This document shows, one piece after another, positions 11,001 through 18,300 of a stretch of 61,276 nt of DNA. The stretch is from contig NZ_FREX01000017.1 of NCBI RefSeq assembly GCF_900143565.1, forward strand, positions 89 to 61,364. Reading direction: 5' to 3'. The notes under the pieces were generated by a model. It was not told the DNA's origin, ran no database searches, and saw nothing but the letters and a program-made list of their open reading frames with translations. Each line of letters starts with the position of its first letter. Position 1 is the first letter of the stretch. Origin of the DNA: Pseudovibrio sp. Alg231-02. GTDB lineage: Bacteria; Pseudomonadota; Alphaproteobacteria; Rhizobiales; Stappiaceae. Position numbers and translations under genes: made by a program.

Positions 11001-11229
11001 CGTTTTTTACGCCGCAGCCTCTCAATGCTAAGGCGACTTGCGAGGAGAGTTCGTTGAGCTCTTCGTAGCTGAGGATACGATCATGATCCTGCACCGCGGC
11101 CAGTTCTGGGAAATGATCCGCATAAAAGCTGATACTGTCTAACAACGAAGATTGGACGGGTCCCTGATCGCCAATTTCCAAATCATAAGAGGTCGAGGCT
11201 AAGTACTCATGAGAAGTCTTGATAGTCAT
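2014..11229 (-). CDS. pppD: Hybrid NRPS-PKS PppD: A-PCP-C-A-PCP-KS-KR-ACP-TE
   Basis: A 3,071-residue megasynthase. Rough layout: A1 1-520 (core near 180), PCP1 (Ser of GGDSL near 566), C 600-1030 (HHIILDGWS near 753), A2 1060-1540 (core near 1228), PCP2 near 1623, KS 1670-2100 (active Cys in QAACGSS near 1840, His in AHGTGT near 1976 and IGHLGAG near 2010), KR with TGGSGAIG near 2488 and catalytic Tyr of YASSNA near 2623, ACP (LGMDSL near 2760), TE (Ser of GWSFGAW near 2900, later His of DHYSIL). Pocket residues read by eye: A1 DAFFLGITFK (Ile-like), A2 DVQIIAHVVK (Pro-like). There is no AT between KS and KR, so extender loading must come in trans. It begins with A, not C, so it starts its own chain. 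The ATG at 11229 is chosen because AGAGG precedes it and it clears the pppC stop; an upstream ATG at 11283 would overlap pppC by 46 bp. From memory, pppD in Pseudovibrio is needed only for the nonapeptide (B) form. Confidence 0.85.
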   Translation of the reverse strand: MTIKTSHEYLASTSYDLEIGDQGPVQSSLLDSISFYADHFPELAAVQDHDRILSYEELNELSSQVALALRGCGVKNGDVVAVCLPRSQELVVVMLSILKAGATVVPLDAASPPARQSAILSDSQTRFLIVPDASKSKLFPREAHQVLHADQLLIQSLHENSHDLPRYPLAKTAFLFYTSGTTGAPKGVQVPLSAIERLAHQPRFVPMHIGDRYAHISNPAFDALSFDVWVPLLTGGCSVVFSSDELTDFVGFARQLEQQSISTMFMTVSLFNAMVDHGTDCFGTLGHLLIGGEQLNPKTIEKWYAANPESTCQIYNIYGPTECATFALCFAIPRDFDAGIIPIGSPIASTDCQLRSSNGEITNIGETAELYLGGAGVAHGYLNRTEETQRRFVNLPNSGKWYSTGDLVRLNQQGLVEYVGRVDRQIKVRGFRVEPEEIEQRILQYPKIQQTCVLAVQEQNNPLELHAYLAIEEQLDYEELDAHFSASLPDYMRPHKVFCLSSLPLNANGKIDRKALQEMEIAQFRRTSSSQASESAVLSSILQTAEMVLSVAQLSREETLLTAGGDSLKAISLSNQLNSVFGCRVAPSQLLNLTFAELSEIVGKHNEQASSLPPALAPSGLAKEQATSEQMRLWLQQQRIPADISYNTPFIFRFSGHLNSESLGHATYELVKKHPALRTCFHFTDDGVQQRVAESNPEAFHFHGTLEEEAISQLQTKLLTQPFVLEHPSLFQLHLVHQPNGSSVLLFHAHHIILDGWSLNILFEDLSRSFQAETDETGQDQKPIGLTPLDFAKWQSHLWETKHYNKQKDALFKLYDAPEMEECWKPVLKHGQGMQGVSAGRTRLTRLDAATRANLLTIAKRLSLTPHQVFHALFAHALYVHTGRTSFTVASPVANRLTTEFEATVGMFANTALVPVKIDPTASIQQNTSTLTQASKQVLACQDVAFEHVVDHLQKRKRISGIPFEFMFATENTRYEMLKLNGECAQLSYPEDVAPKCPLYLSVLDEAETYQFYWEYDLSYFDNDAITLLEQTMFAGLDHMETEEVAANVFQLNTQQRISHVTGTSQSLPYTTVASWFQKQVSLSPHAPALAWRGNTLTYHELDELSDALAANMQSTIFGSTEPVGPTRVALYMDASPDYIVSLLAVTKLGVTAVPLDLSYPQKLLEGVISQAQPVGILHAVQASLPSALDRQDLRALPVDLQELRNSRDHQHPLKFSGRERPLYTLFTSGSTGQPKGVDVYNQTLCNLLHWQQQQGGLPAGEHTMQFSKLAFDVSFQEIFSTLCSGGCFHVIDPLWRQDMQCLLNYMHDNNLQRIFMPFVALELFCEAAQTFNIFPGALKNVITAGEQLYCTKALRAFFTQLRQASLHNHYGPTETHVVCAHSMHGPAANWPTRPPIGTPVHNTDILIVDDSFHPVPSGERGQLLIGGDLVHRCYLDNAELNAERFVILQSDHGTGGSKLYYKTGDMGFLDEFGQINYEGRHDQQVKISGHRVELGQLEASLINHGAIEQASVDFDDQHKKLHAYVSLREDTINADELDHYLSTQLPDYIRVDEFRQVDEWPRAPSGKINQRALASCKWRKIERKKRKINANNAIQRTNELIAAFEHVTGASITADQTFFEAGCSSLQLMRYQMHINKALEEKVSIADLFRYVTPSDLAEHLEGKAESEPWTSKSSTAQSADKVAIIGMALRVPGADDLAEFWSMVRENRSGIEHFTPKNPDFVGARSQMSEMMSFDPEYFGISPREAALMDPQQRHFLMSCVHALENAGIPPLNTNQNIGVIASCGETTYYHAALRSKPPTTLPDKFQMALHHEKDFLATKVAFQLDLKGPAITLQAACGSSLIGIHTAAGMLRNGECDVMLAGGVLVDPDMSEGYKYQSQHIFSRDGNCSPFSKDASGTIGASGVGVVVLKSLDRARADGDRIYAVIEGSAINNDGRSKMSYTSPSVSGQESVIRQALTNAGVRGDQVGYVEAHGTGTQLGDPIEVQALSSAYGNLPKASCALSSVKSQIGHLGAGAGVLGLIRAALSIYRGYVPPNLGFEQPNQELGLDQKGFYIPTNSKKWEDTRPRYAGVSSFGIGGTNTHVVIGEASEDEHQRYATTKCLVLSAHTKTALFSLAEKIKNYLEHNPTSFQQILSHLQSSRRAHPWRFAIDCDEVEETIEALGSFVPHYCDENKGVCDPASLTAADWLAGKEIASQSAGTPPPWDLPGYCFNLQQYNVLELPAAKSKASENLPKRLPEEQWLSQMVWQPVCRVGSCKTGQRLKTAVVLYDPNNVSDDFAALDAVYHRVVPVCYDGRISGAHSDKLSVDPFSTDSVEDLLSHLSFMNLGELDWLHALPLSCKGEQNELDSLREAKKVCLDSLTYVLQAHSKYGLEISRICLLSYEAAPVNGTVAQPLHGLLAGPLSVIPQEFGIQTLWLDLEGTKQGFIWSEIAFALSLEDMKPQRLALRNGFVWECRILPLSQNGQTAELTKLDAPALFVVTGGSGAIGIQVCTSLLADPHAQIAIISRNPCIPEKLLQFDTRIHLIQADIGKPATWPLTFESVTKLNMPVVGVVHASGVGEGNLISFRDPIEVYNKMLAKYEGSIFVERFIEVFKPTRAIYCSSMSAVLGGAGQLDYASSNALMDSFAHYSNPVTPDTIRTTINWDIWSESGMATHSNTQDELHQKHLTLGLSNKEGLRTFSRAFHTTVPQVLVSTCGVEKARYFYRSLVRNEIKSDARTSKTHKLKLIRDQIETLLLQQLGLDQLAPDECLYDLGMDSLTLLDVVSLLENYDIQVLLSQIPKNTSLDLIMNLVEQQHKANPSSPNSTWADAVAPHQWHSGEGDEVVVLIHPIGGDVEAYRELAGKLPDNIGITVIADPALTNPDLPKISLKERAAVYAEAIAERFANKRIHLVGWSFGAWVAQEMALCLSKQQRAPGNLTLIDPPAPNSGENLKQMSEQEVEIIFLKELKAKWPDKRALVEDSHERLAYREALVRCTKANLEAMVHHTMSPTPFWRTNVFLASETAKGLNGTQNTPANSREIWVKLLPDLQNWQIVETDHYSILMGETLDHVLATAGLVKTLELA

Positions 11230-11237
11230 GTAAGCCT

Positions 11238-14200
11238 CTAAGCGTCTATCTGCATATGAACAGCAGGAAAGGTGGTTTGCCATTCAAATAATTGAAATTC
11301 ATGGGAAATCGCTTTTTTGACGCGCTGTATTTCTTCTGATTCCAACAGTTCCCAATGGTCTCCCCGAACCAGTCTCGTCATGAAGCCGCCTTTAGCTTTT
11401 TCAATCCAAAACTGACGCAGTTGATGCAGGAAGCCTTTGTTGAGCGAGCCAAGCGCCTGAATGAACACAACTCGCGCGTCCAATGGCTGGCAATCATAAT
11501 CTGGCACACAGGCCCGATTGTGATTGTAAACCTGATGGTAACGCTTGATTTGCTCGTCATCGATGCCCGGATACATACCGTTGAACTTCACCAGCTTGTC
11601 TCGAAATTCTGCAAGATCTACCGGTGCAAGGCTCTGGCGCTCATGTTCTTCAAACCCCTGAGTGTCCAGAAGAATGACGCTGACATTGTGATTGCCACGG
11701 GCTTTCAGGAGCCGGGCCATCTCATAGGCAACGTAGCCTCCAAACGACAGGCCGGTGAGGACAATCTTTTCATGTGCGATGTGTTCAATACGTTCCAGAT
11801 AGGCGTTGGCCATGGCCATTATGGAGGGGAGAGGTTCCTCTCCTGAATTGAGGCCAGGTGATTGCAGACCATAAACGCCAATTTCATCAGACAGGATCTT
11901 CGCCAGAGACAGATAGCAAAAGGCTGTTCCACCAGCAGGGTGAACGCACACGACATGCTCACCGTTTTGGCTTTCGCGGAACGTTATGAGGTTGTCGCGG
12001 GAGTTTTCTTCCGCAGCTCCGTTTCGGATCCAACTGGCGAGCGCCTCTACTGTCGGATTTAGAATGAATATTTTGGGCGGGACTTGAATTTTGAACGTCT
12101 CACCAACCCGATGAGCCACCTTGATCGCTGCGATGGAAGAGCCGCCGACATGGAAGAAACTGTCGCTGATACCAATGGATGGATGGAGAAGCACTTCCTT
12201 CCAGATGTTATAGATCTGGAGCTCGATATAATCGCGTGGGCTTTCCTGATTGACCTTAAACACGGCCTCATGGGCCAGCACAGATGCCTTTAGGCTGGAA
12301 TAATCAATCTTGCCGTTATTGGTGAGAGGGAGTGTTTCCAAATGCAGCAGAATATGAGGAAGCATGTAGTCTGGAAGTGCTTCTGCCAGATGATGACGAA
12401 GGTCGCTTTCTACGAGGGGAGAACCATCTGGTGTGGTGTAGCAAAGTGCCAGTTGGGCTATACCACCTTCTTGCTGAACCACGAGCGCGGCACAGCTGTG
12501 GCATTCGGGATATTGTCGGAGGATAGCTTCAATCTCTGACAGCTCGATGCGAAAACCGTTCAGCTTGATCTGGTTGTCTTTGCGGCCTGCAAAAATCAGC
12601 TGACCTTGCTCATCGTAGTAGGCAAGGTCGCCCGTACGGTAGAGCTGTTCACTTGAGTTGAATGGGCTGGTAACGAACGCTGATGCTTGTTGCTGCGGGG
12701 CGTTAAGATAGCCAGAAGACAGGCTGGCACCACCGATATATAGCTCGCCAACCAGTCCAACCGGGACAATCGACATGCTCTCATCAAGCAGGTAAGTCCT
12801 TGCGTTTGATATGGGTTTGCCGATGGGGGCTGAAGGTTTGTCCAGATCTTCCGGCTTCACACTATGCCAGGTGCTGTCTACGGTGCATTCAGTCGGGCCG
12901 TAAACATTATGCAGAGTCGCCCACGGCAGCTTGCTGGAAAACTTGCGCATAAGTGCACCGCTCAGCTCACCACCACCACAAAACACATTGCGCAGTTGGG
13001 TGCATTGGGCAGCCTCTGGTTCATCAAGAAACAGATCCAGCATCGCAGGGACGAACTGGATGGTGGTGATACCATGAGATGCGCAGATCGTTGTCAGCTC
13101 GGGAGGCGAGGCGTGAGCAAGAGGCGGAGCCAGTACCAGCGATGCACCAGAGCATAACGGCCAGAAGAATTCCCAGATCGCCGCATCAAATCCCATCGGT
13201 GTCTTCTGCAAAAGAGCATCACCGGGCTTGCCTGGAAATGTGCGATCGCTCCACTCTATGAGGTTCACCAAACCCTTGTGAGTCAGCTTGGTGCCTTTGG
13301 GAACGCCGGTGGTCCCAGATGTGTAGATGATATAGGCAAGATCCTCGGTGCTTATACCGTTAGCTGGCAAATTATCAGTGCTGTAGGACTGAGTGACTTT
13401 GGCTCGTTGCTCTGTATCCAGTGATAAGACTTTAACGTCACAATGGCCCTTGAGTCTGGTGACCGCTTCCGATGCCTCTGGATGGGTGAGGATCAGATTG
13501 GGCTGGCTGTCTTGCACCATATATTCAAGACGCTTGATTGGCAGCCCGGGCTCCAACGGAATGAAGTGACCACCCGCCTTCAGCACGGCAAGCATGGCTA
13601 TCACCAACTCGCTGGACCGCTCAAAAAGCAGGCCCACTGGACTTCCCTCAGTAACACCAAGTTCCTTCAGGTGGCGGGCAAGTTGATTTACTTTGGTGTT
13701 GAGGCTGGCGTAGCTCCACACGTCTTCGCCGCACACGAGTGCAGGTGCTCGGGGTGAATGCTCGCATTGAGCCTCAAATGCTTTGTGAATGTACGTTGAG
13801 CTTAACGCGTGCTGCGCTCCGTGAGGCCATACCTGCGTTAACAGATGCCTTTCTTCGGGGGGGATGAAATCAATCGCACCGAGGTCCACTTCTGGTGCTT
13901 CGACGGCGTTTGAGAGGAAGCAGGTGAGGTGACTGGCCATTCGCGCAATGCGGGATTGCGTAAACAGATCTTTGTTGTACTCAAAGCCAAGGCTAAACGT
14001 GGAGCCTCGTTCAAATACTTCCAGTGTGATATCGAACTTTGCTGTCTGGCTGTCTGTTGCCAGTGTTTCGATTTCAACACCATCCATTTGAGCCGATCCC
14101 CCCGGCAGGTTCTGATAAATCAGCATGACCTGAAACAGAGGCGAGTGAGCTGGTGAGCGTTCCGGATTTACAGCTTCGACTACTTTCTCAAAAGGCAAAT

Positions 14201-15359
14201 CCTGATTGTCCAGCGCTTCCAGAATGGCCGTTTGCGACTGCGTTACCAGCTCAGCAAAGGTGCTTGTGGCCGTGACATGCGTTTTGAGTGCGAGCGTGTT
14301 GATGAAGTGCCCGATCAGAGGCTCCAGCTCTGCCAGATGGCGGTTGGCAAAAGAGGTGCCAATGCAGATGCCTTCCTGTTTGCTGTAGCGCCATAAGAGG
14401 GCGGCAAATCCGGCCAGATAGAGCGCAAATGGCGTGATTGAACGTCTTTTGCAGAAAAATCGCAGGCGGTCACTCAAGTTATCATCAAGCGTGAGTTCAA
14501 AGTGAGCACCGTTATGTGTCTGTTCTGCTGGGCGAGGGAAATCCGTGGGTAGCTCAAGTAAGTCTGGCAGATCTTCAAGCTTGTCAGTCCAATACTGGAT
14601 CTGTTGCTGCTCTCTGGACGAATTGTGCACGGTTTTATGATGCTGCACATAATCGGCGTACTGCATGGACAAAGGGGGAAGGTCGGGCGAGGTGCTCATT
14701 TGATAAGCGTTGTAATGAGCCGTAACTTCGCTGAAAAACAAACCGATAGACCAGCCATCAGCGGCAATGTGGTGCAGGTTTACGAGCCATACGTGTTCTT
14801 CATCTGCAAGCTTTATGTAACTTGAGCGCACGAGTGGGCCGCGCTCCAAATCAAACGGTTGCCTCGCCTCATGCTGGACCCGTTCATTGAGCGCCTCCGC
14901 CTGTTTTTCGGCACTCAGATGGCAAAGGTTCAAGAGGTGAAAGGGCAGGTCAGCAGGTTTTGGAAAAGTTTGTGTAGGCGTTCCGTTGCTTGTGCTGAAC
15001 CTCGCTCGGAGCATGTTGTGACGCGCAACAACAGCATTTACGGCGCGGTGCAGAGTTTCCAGCTCGAGCATACCGGAAACTTTGAGCGCTACGGGGTTAT
15101 TGTAGAACGGACTCTCTGGTTCCAATTGATGCAAGAACCACAAATGGCGCTGTGATGGTGAAAGAGGTACTCCTTCAACCTGCCTTTCTGCTGCATGTTG
15201 TTGCAGCAGATGAATCAGCTCTGACTTTTCTGCTTTCAGAGCGGCGGCAAGCTCAGCTCCCAGAAACCCTTTTGGCGCTTTGAAACGAAGCTTTTCTCCA
15301 TCAGTCTGGAGACTCACATTGTGCTGGGCAAAATAATCAAGCAGTTGTTGAGCTTTCAT
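11238..15359 (-). CDS. pppC: NRPS PppC: docking-C-A-PCP-TE, terminating module
   Basis: A 1,373-residue termination module. Residues 1-55 form a TubC-type N-terminal docking domain (LRFKAPKGFLGAEL stretch). Then C 60-500 (HHIAADGWS near 201), A 530-1030 (core near 685), PCP (GGSSIAAI near 1073) and TE 1130-1373 (Ser of GLSFGGY near 1205, Asp in LLDTQ, His in RGDHWELL). The adenylation pocket reads DAWQFGVVDK, closest to glutamine codes. It therefore adds the seventh residue, probably Gln, and releases the chain. The start overlaps the pppB stop by 4 bp (ATGA), with a strong GGAGGAG 8 bp upstream, so the two are translationally coupled. The docking domain at the start of this protein fits hand-over from the oxidase end of PppB. 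Confidence 0.87.
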   Translation of the reverse strand: MKAQQLLDYFAQHNVSLQTDGEKLRFKAPKGFLGAELAAALKAEKSELIHLLQQHAAERQVEGVPLSPSQRHLWFLHQLEPESPFYNNPVALKVSGMLELETLHRAVNAVVARHNMLRARFSTSNGTPTQTFPKPADLPFHLLNLCHLSAEKQAEALNERVQHEARQPFDLERGPLVRSSYIKLADEEHVWLVNLHHIAADGWSIGLFFSEVTAHYNAYQMSTSPDLPPLSMQYADYVQHHKTVHNSSREQQQIQYWTDKLEDLPDLLELPTDFPRPAEQTHNGAHFELTLDDNLSDRLRFFCKRRSITPFALYLAGFAALLWRYSKQEGICIGTSFANRHLAELEPLIGHFINTLALKTHVTATSTFAELVTQSQTAILEALDNQDLPFEKVVEAVNPERSPAHSPLFQVMLIYQNLPGGSAQMDGVEIETLATDSQTAKFDITLEVFERGSTFSLGFEYNKDLFTQSRIARMASHLTCFLSNAVEAPEVDLGAIDFIPPEERHLLTQVWPHGAQHALSSTYIHKAFEAQCEHSPRAPALVCGEDVWSYASLNTKVNQLARHLKELGVTEGSPVGLLFERSSELVIAMLAVLKAGGHFIPLEPGLPIKRLEYMVQDSQPNLILTHPEASEAVTRLKGHCDVKVLSLDTEQRAKVTQSYSTDNLPANGISTEDLAYIIYTSGTTGVPKGTKLTHKGLVNLIEWSDRTFPGKPGDALLQKTPMGFDAAIWEFFWPLCSGASLVLAPPLAHASPPELTTICASHGITTIQFVPAMLDLFLDEPEAAQCTQLRNVFCGGGELSGALMRKFSSKLPWATLHNVYGPTECTVDSTWHSVKPEDLDKPSAPIGKPISNARTYLLDESMSIVPVGLVGELYIGGASLSSGYLNAPQQQASAFVTSPFNSSEQLYRTGDLAYYDEQGQLIFAGRKDNQIKLNGFRIELSEIEAILRQYPECHSCAALVVQQEGGIAQLALCYTTPDGSPLVESDLRHHLAEALPDYMLPHILLHLETLPLTNNGKIDYSSLKASVLAHEAVFKVNQESPRDYIELQIYNIWKEVLLHPSIGISDSFFHVGGSSIAAIKVAHRVGETFKIQVPPKIFILNPTVEALASWIRNGAAEENSRDNLITFRESQNGEHVVCVHPAGGTAFCYLSLAKILSDEIGVYGLQSPGLNSGEEPLPSIMAMANAYLERIEHIAHEKIVLTGLSFGGYVAYEMARLLKARGNHNVSVILLDTQGFEEHERQSLAPVDLAEFRDKLVKFNGMYPGIDDEQIKRYHQVYNHNRACVPDYDCQPLDARVVFIQALGSLNKGFLHQLRQFWIEKAKGGFMTRLVRGDHWELLESEEIQRVKKAISHEFQLFEWQTTFPAVHMQIDA

Positions 15360-18300
15360 ATTTCAAACTCCTCCATTTCATCTTCATCCATTGAGGAGGT
15401 GAGCGCAGTCCCGAAGGTCTCTATGGTGTGTTGCCGGTTTTGCTCACTGGTGGGTGTGCCGCCGATCATGGAATAGATGAGCTTATGAGTAGGCCCCAAC
15501 CGGAACAGCTCCGTCAAAACCGTCTCATCTATGGAGCCGATGCCGCACAGGCCTAACCCTGCTTCATGGGCACGCATGGTCAACAGCTGTGCCATTGCAC
15601 CTGTTTCGATCAACCAGAATTGCTCGCTCATTTCGCCATAAAGGGGCTCGATTGCCTGCCGCTCGGCGATGAAGAAAAGCGCGAAGGCAGCCTCTTCAAA
15701 AACTGGCCGGTTCACGAAATAATCATAGGCATCCGGGGTCAGTGCCTTGCCATCTGCTGTCGAAATCAGAGCGTGTTTTTCAGGATCGTAATAATAGGCC
15801 CCACCTTCCAGGCCCAACACACGACCGGGTTTGATGTAAAGGTGGGTTTGCACCGGATAGAGCCCCCCCGCGCTTGCAAACAAGTGCTTTGGTGCCTCTT
15901 GGTTCTGATTACGCCGTAATGCAGAGAGGAGGGCCTCTAATCGGGTTTTGGGGACAGGATCCAAATTGAACTGACGCACTGACCGGTAGGCGTCAAATTC
16001 GTCGAACTCAGGAGAGCTGGAGTTTTCCAACTGATGCACGCCATGTTGCTGATCAAACTTGCGCAATCCAACATTACAGTCTTTGAAAGACTGTCGCTGC
16101 AGCGGGTCTTCAAGGGTGGCAATTGCGGAATTTGTTGCGTCAGGTTGCGCTTCTTCCGCCACCTGACCAAACTGCTCCCGATACATGGCAAGGAGCGTTG
16201 CAAGGCTTGGGCTGCCCATAAACTTTGCAAGTGGTGGGCGGAACGAGAGCGTGCTCGACAACGCGTTTGAAATGCGCGTGATATCGATAGAGGTAGCTCC
16301 CAGCTGCAGTAAATTATCCTCGGGTGTAACGTGATCCAGTTTCAAGATCTGAGAGATAATCTCGTGGATTTTCTCTTCCTGTTCCCCTTGCGGTTCGAAG
16401 CTTAGCTCAGCTTGTATCCCACTGCGTGGTTCCGGCAGTTGCTTCCGATCAATTTTGCCGTTTGCAGAAATCGGGAGGCGCTCAATCTCAAGGAGAGCAG
16501 AGGGAACCATGTAATGGGGCAGGTGGGCGCGTAGATGATCCAGAAGAGCGTCAATCTCGACACCGCGCTCTTCCGGAACCACATAGCCAACGAGTTGCTT
16601 ATCGCCTTGTGCCGCGCCAAACATCTTAAAGACTGAGGCTTTTACGTCTTTATGGGCATTGAGCATAGTTTCGATCTCACCAAGCTCGATGCGGAAACCT
16701 TGCACCTTGACCTGAGTATCCACGCGCCCAAGAAACTCTATGTTTCCATCTGGCATATAGCGCCCCAAATCGCCGGTACGGTACAAGCGTTCGCCGGTTT
16801 TGGGGTGGGTGATGAAACGATGGTTGGTTTGTTCTTCGTCCCGCCAATATCCTATCGCAAGTCCAATGCCACCGATGTACAGCTCACCAGTAACCCAGCA
16901 AGGGCGAGGGGCCAGCGCGTCATCCAGAACATAAAACTGTTGGTTGTCGAGCGCTTTGCCGTAGGGAATGCTCTTCCAATGCGGCGCGATATCCTGAATA
17001 GGGAAGCAGATGGACCAAATGGAGGCTTCAGTTGCTCCACCCAGAGACAAGACATGTGCGTTCGGGGCGAGCGCATGCACCCGCTCAGGCAGTGAAAGTG
17101 GGATCCAGTCACCAGACAACATCACTTGACGCAAATGCGAGCCGAGACTTTTGCGATCACTTTGAGCATAATCTGTCAGTACACCAAGCAAAGCTGGTGC
17201 AGAATTCCAGATCGTGACTTTGTGACGAATGAGGTACTCCAGCCAATGGGCAGGGTCTTTTGCCTCAGCCTCATTGGGCAGGACAACAGAGCCACCTGCC
17301 GCCAGCAAACCAAAAATATCATAGACTGATAGATCAAAGCCCAATGCAGAGACGGCAAACACACGATCTTCTGGCTGCACGTTTATACGGCGGTTGATGT
17401 CGAGGAGCGTATTAACTGCTCCGCGATGATCGATCATGACCCCCTTGGGTTCCCCGGTGGAACCGGAAGTGAAGATCACATATGCAAGGTCATCTGGCTG
17501 TGTATCAATTACCTGCAGCTTCTCATCGCTTAAAGCATTCAGTTCACTACCCACATCAACCGTTTGAGCAAACGCAGGAAGTCCCTTGCGCTTGTCACTC
17601 TGGCTTGTCTTAACGCATACGAGCCTGGACCTGGTCCGTTGCAAAATACCTTCAATGCGATTGGCTGGCAGATCTGGGTCGATTGGAAGATATGCGCCCC
17701 CTGCATATAGGATGGCGAGGGCGGCAACACTCTGTTCCCAACCGGTCCGCATCTGAATGGCAACCAGATCACCTTTTGCCAAGCCCTTCTGTTGCAGGAG
17801 AGTGGCAAGATTACGGGCACGCTGGCGGACTTGTTTGTAAGATAGAACCAGATCGCCGCAGATAACAGCAGGAGCAGCTGGTGATTTGAGTGCTTGTTCT
17901 TCAAACAGCTCATGCATCAATGGCCAATGTTTTGACAGTGTGCGCTCAGCGTTCCAGACAGGAAAGTGCTGGGGGACTTGCTGTTGCCAGCGATCAGAGG
18001 TGACCAACTCTTCTAGCAGAGCACAATAGGCATCAAACATGTCCTGCATCATGCCCTCTGGAAACAACTCGTCTATGCTGTCCCAGTTGAAATGTAGCTC
18101 GCTATCAATCTCCATGATGGTGTGATCGAGCCACACCTGCGGTGTTTGGGTGATGGTATGTACATTTTGAGCGTCCAATGCGGAGGAAAGCGTAATTTCC
18201 TCCTGATCCGGGATCATCTCCACAAGGGTGCTGTTGAAGACGATGGGCATTCCCGTTTGCTGCTCACCACGCAGGCGCGTGAGTTCCCGCAGAACCCGTA

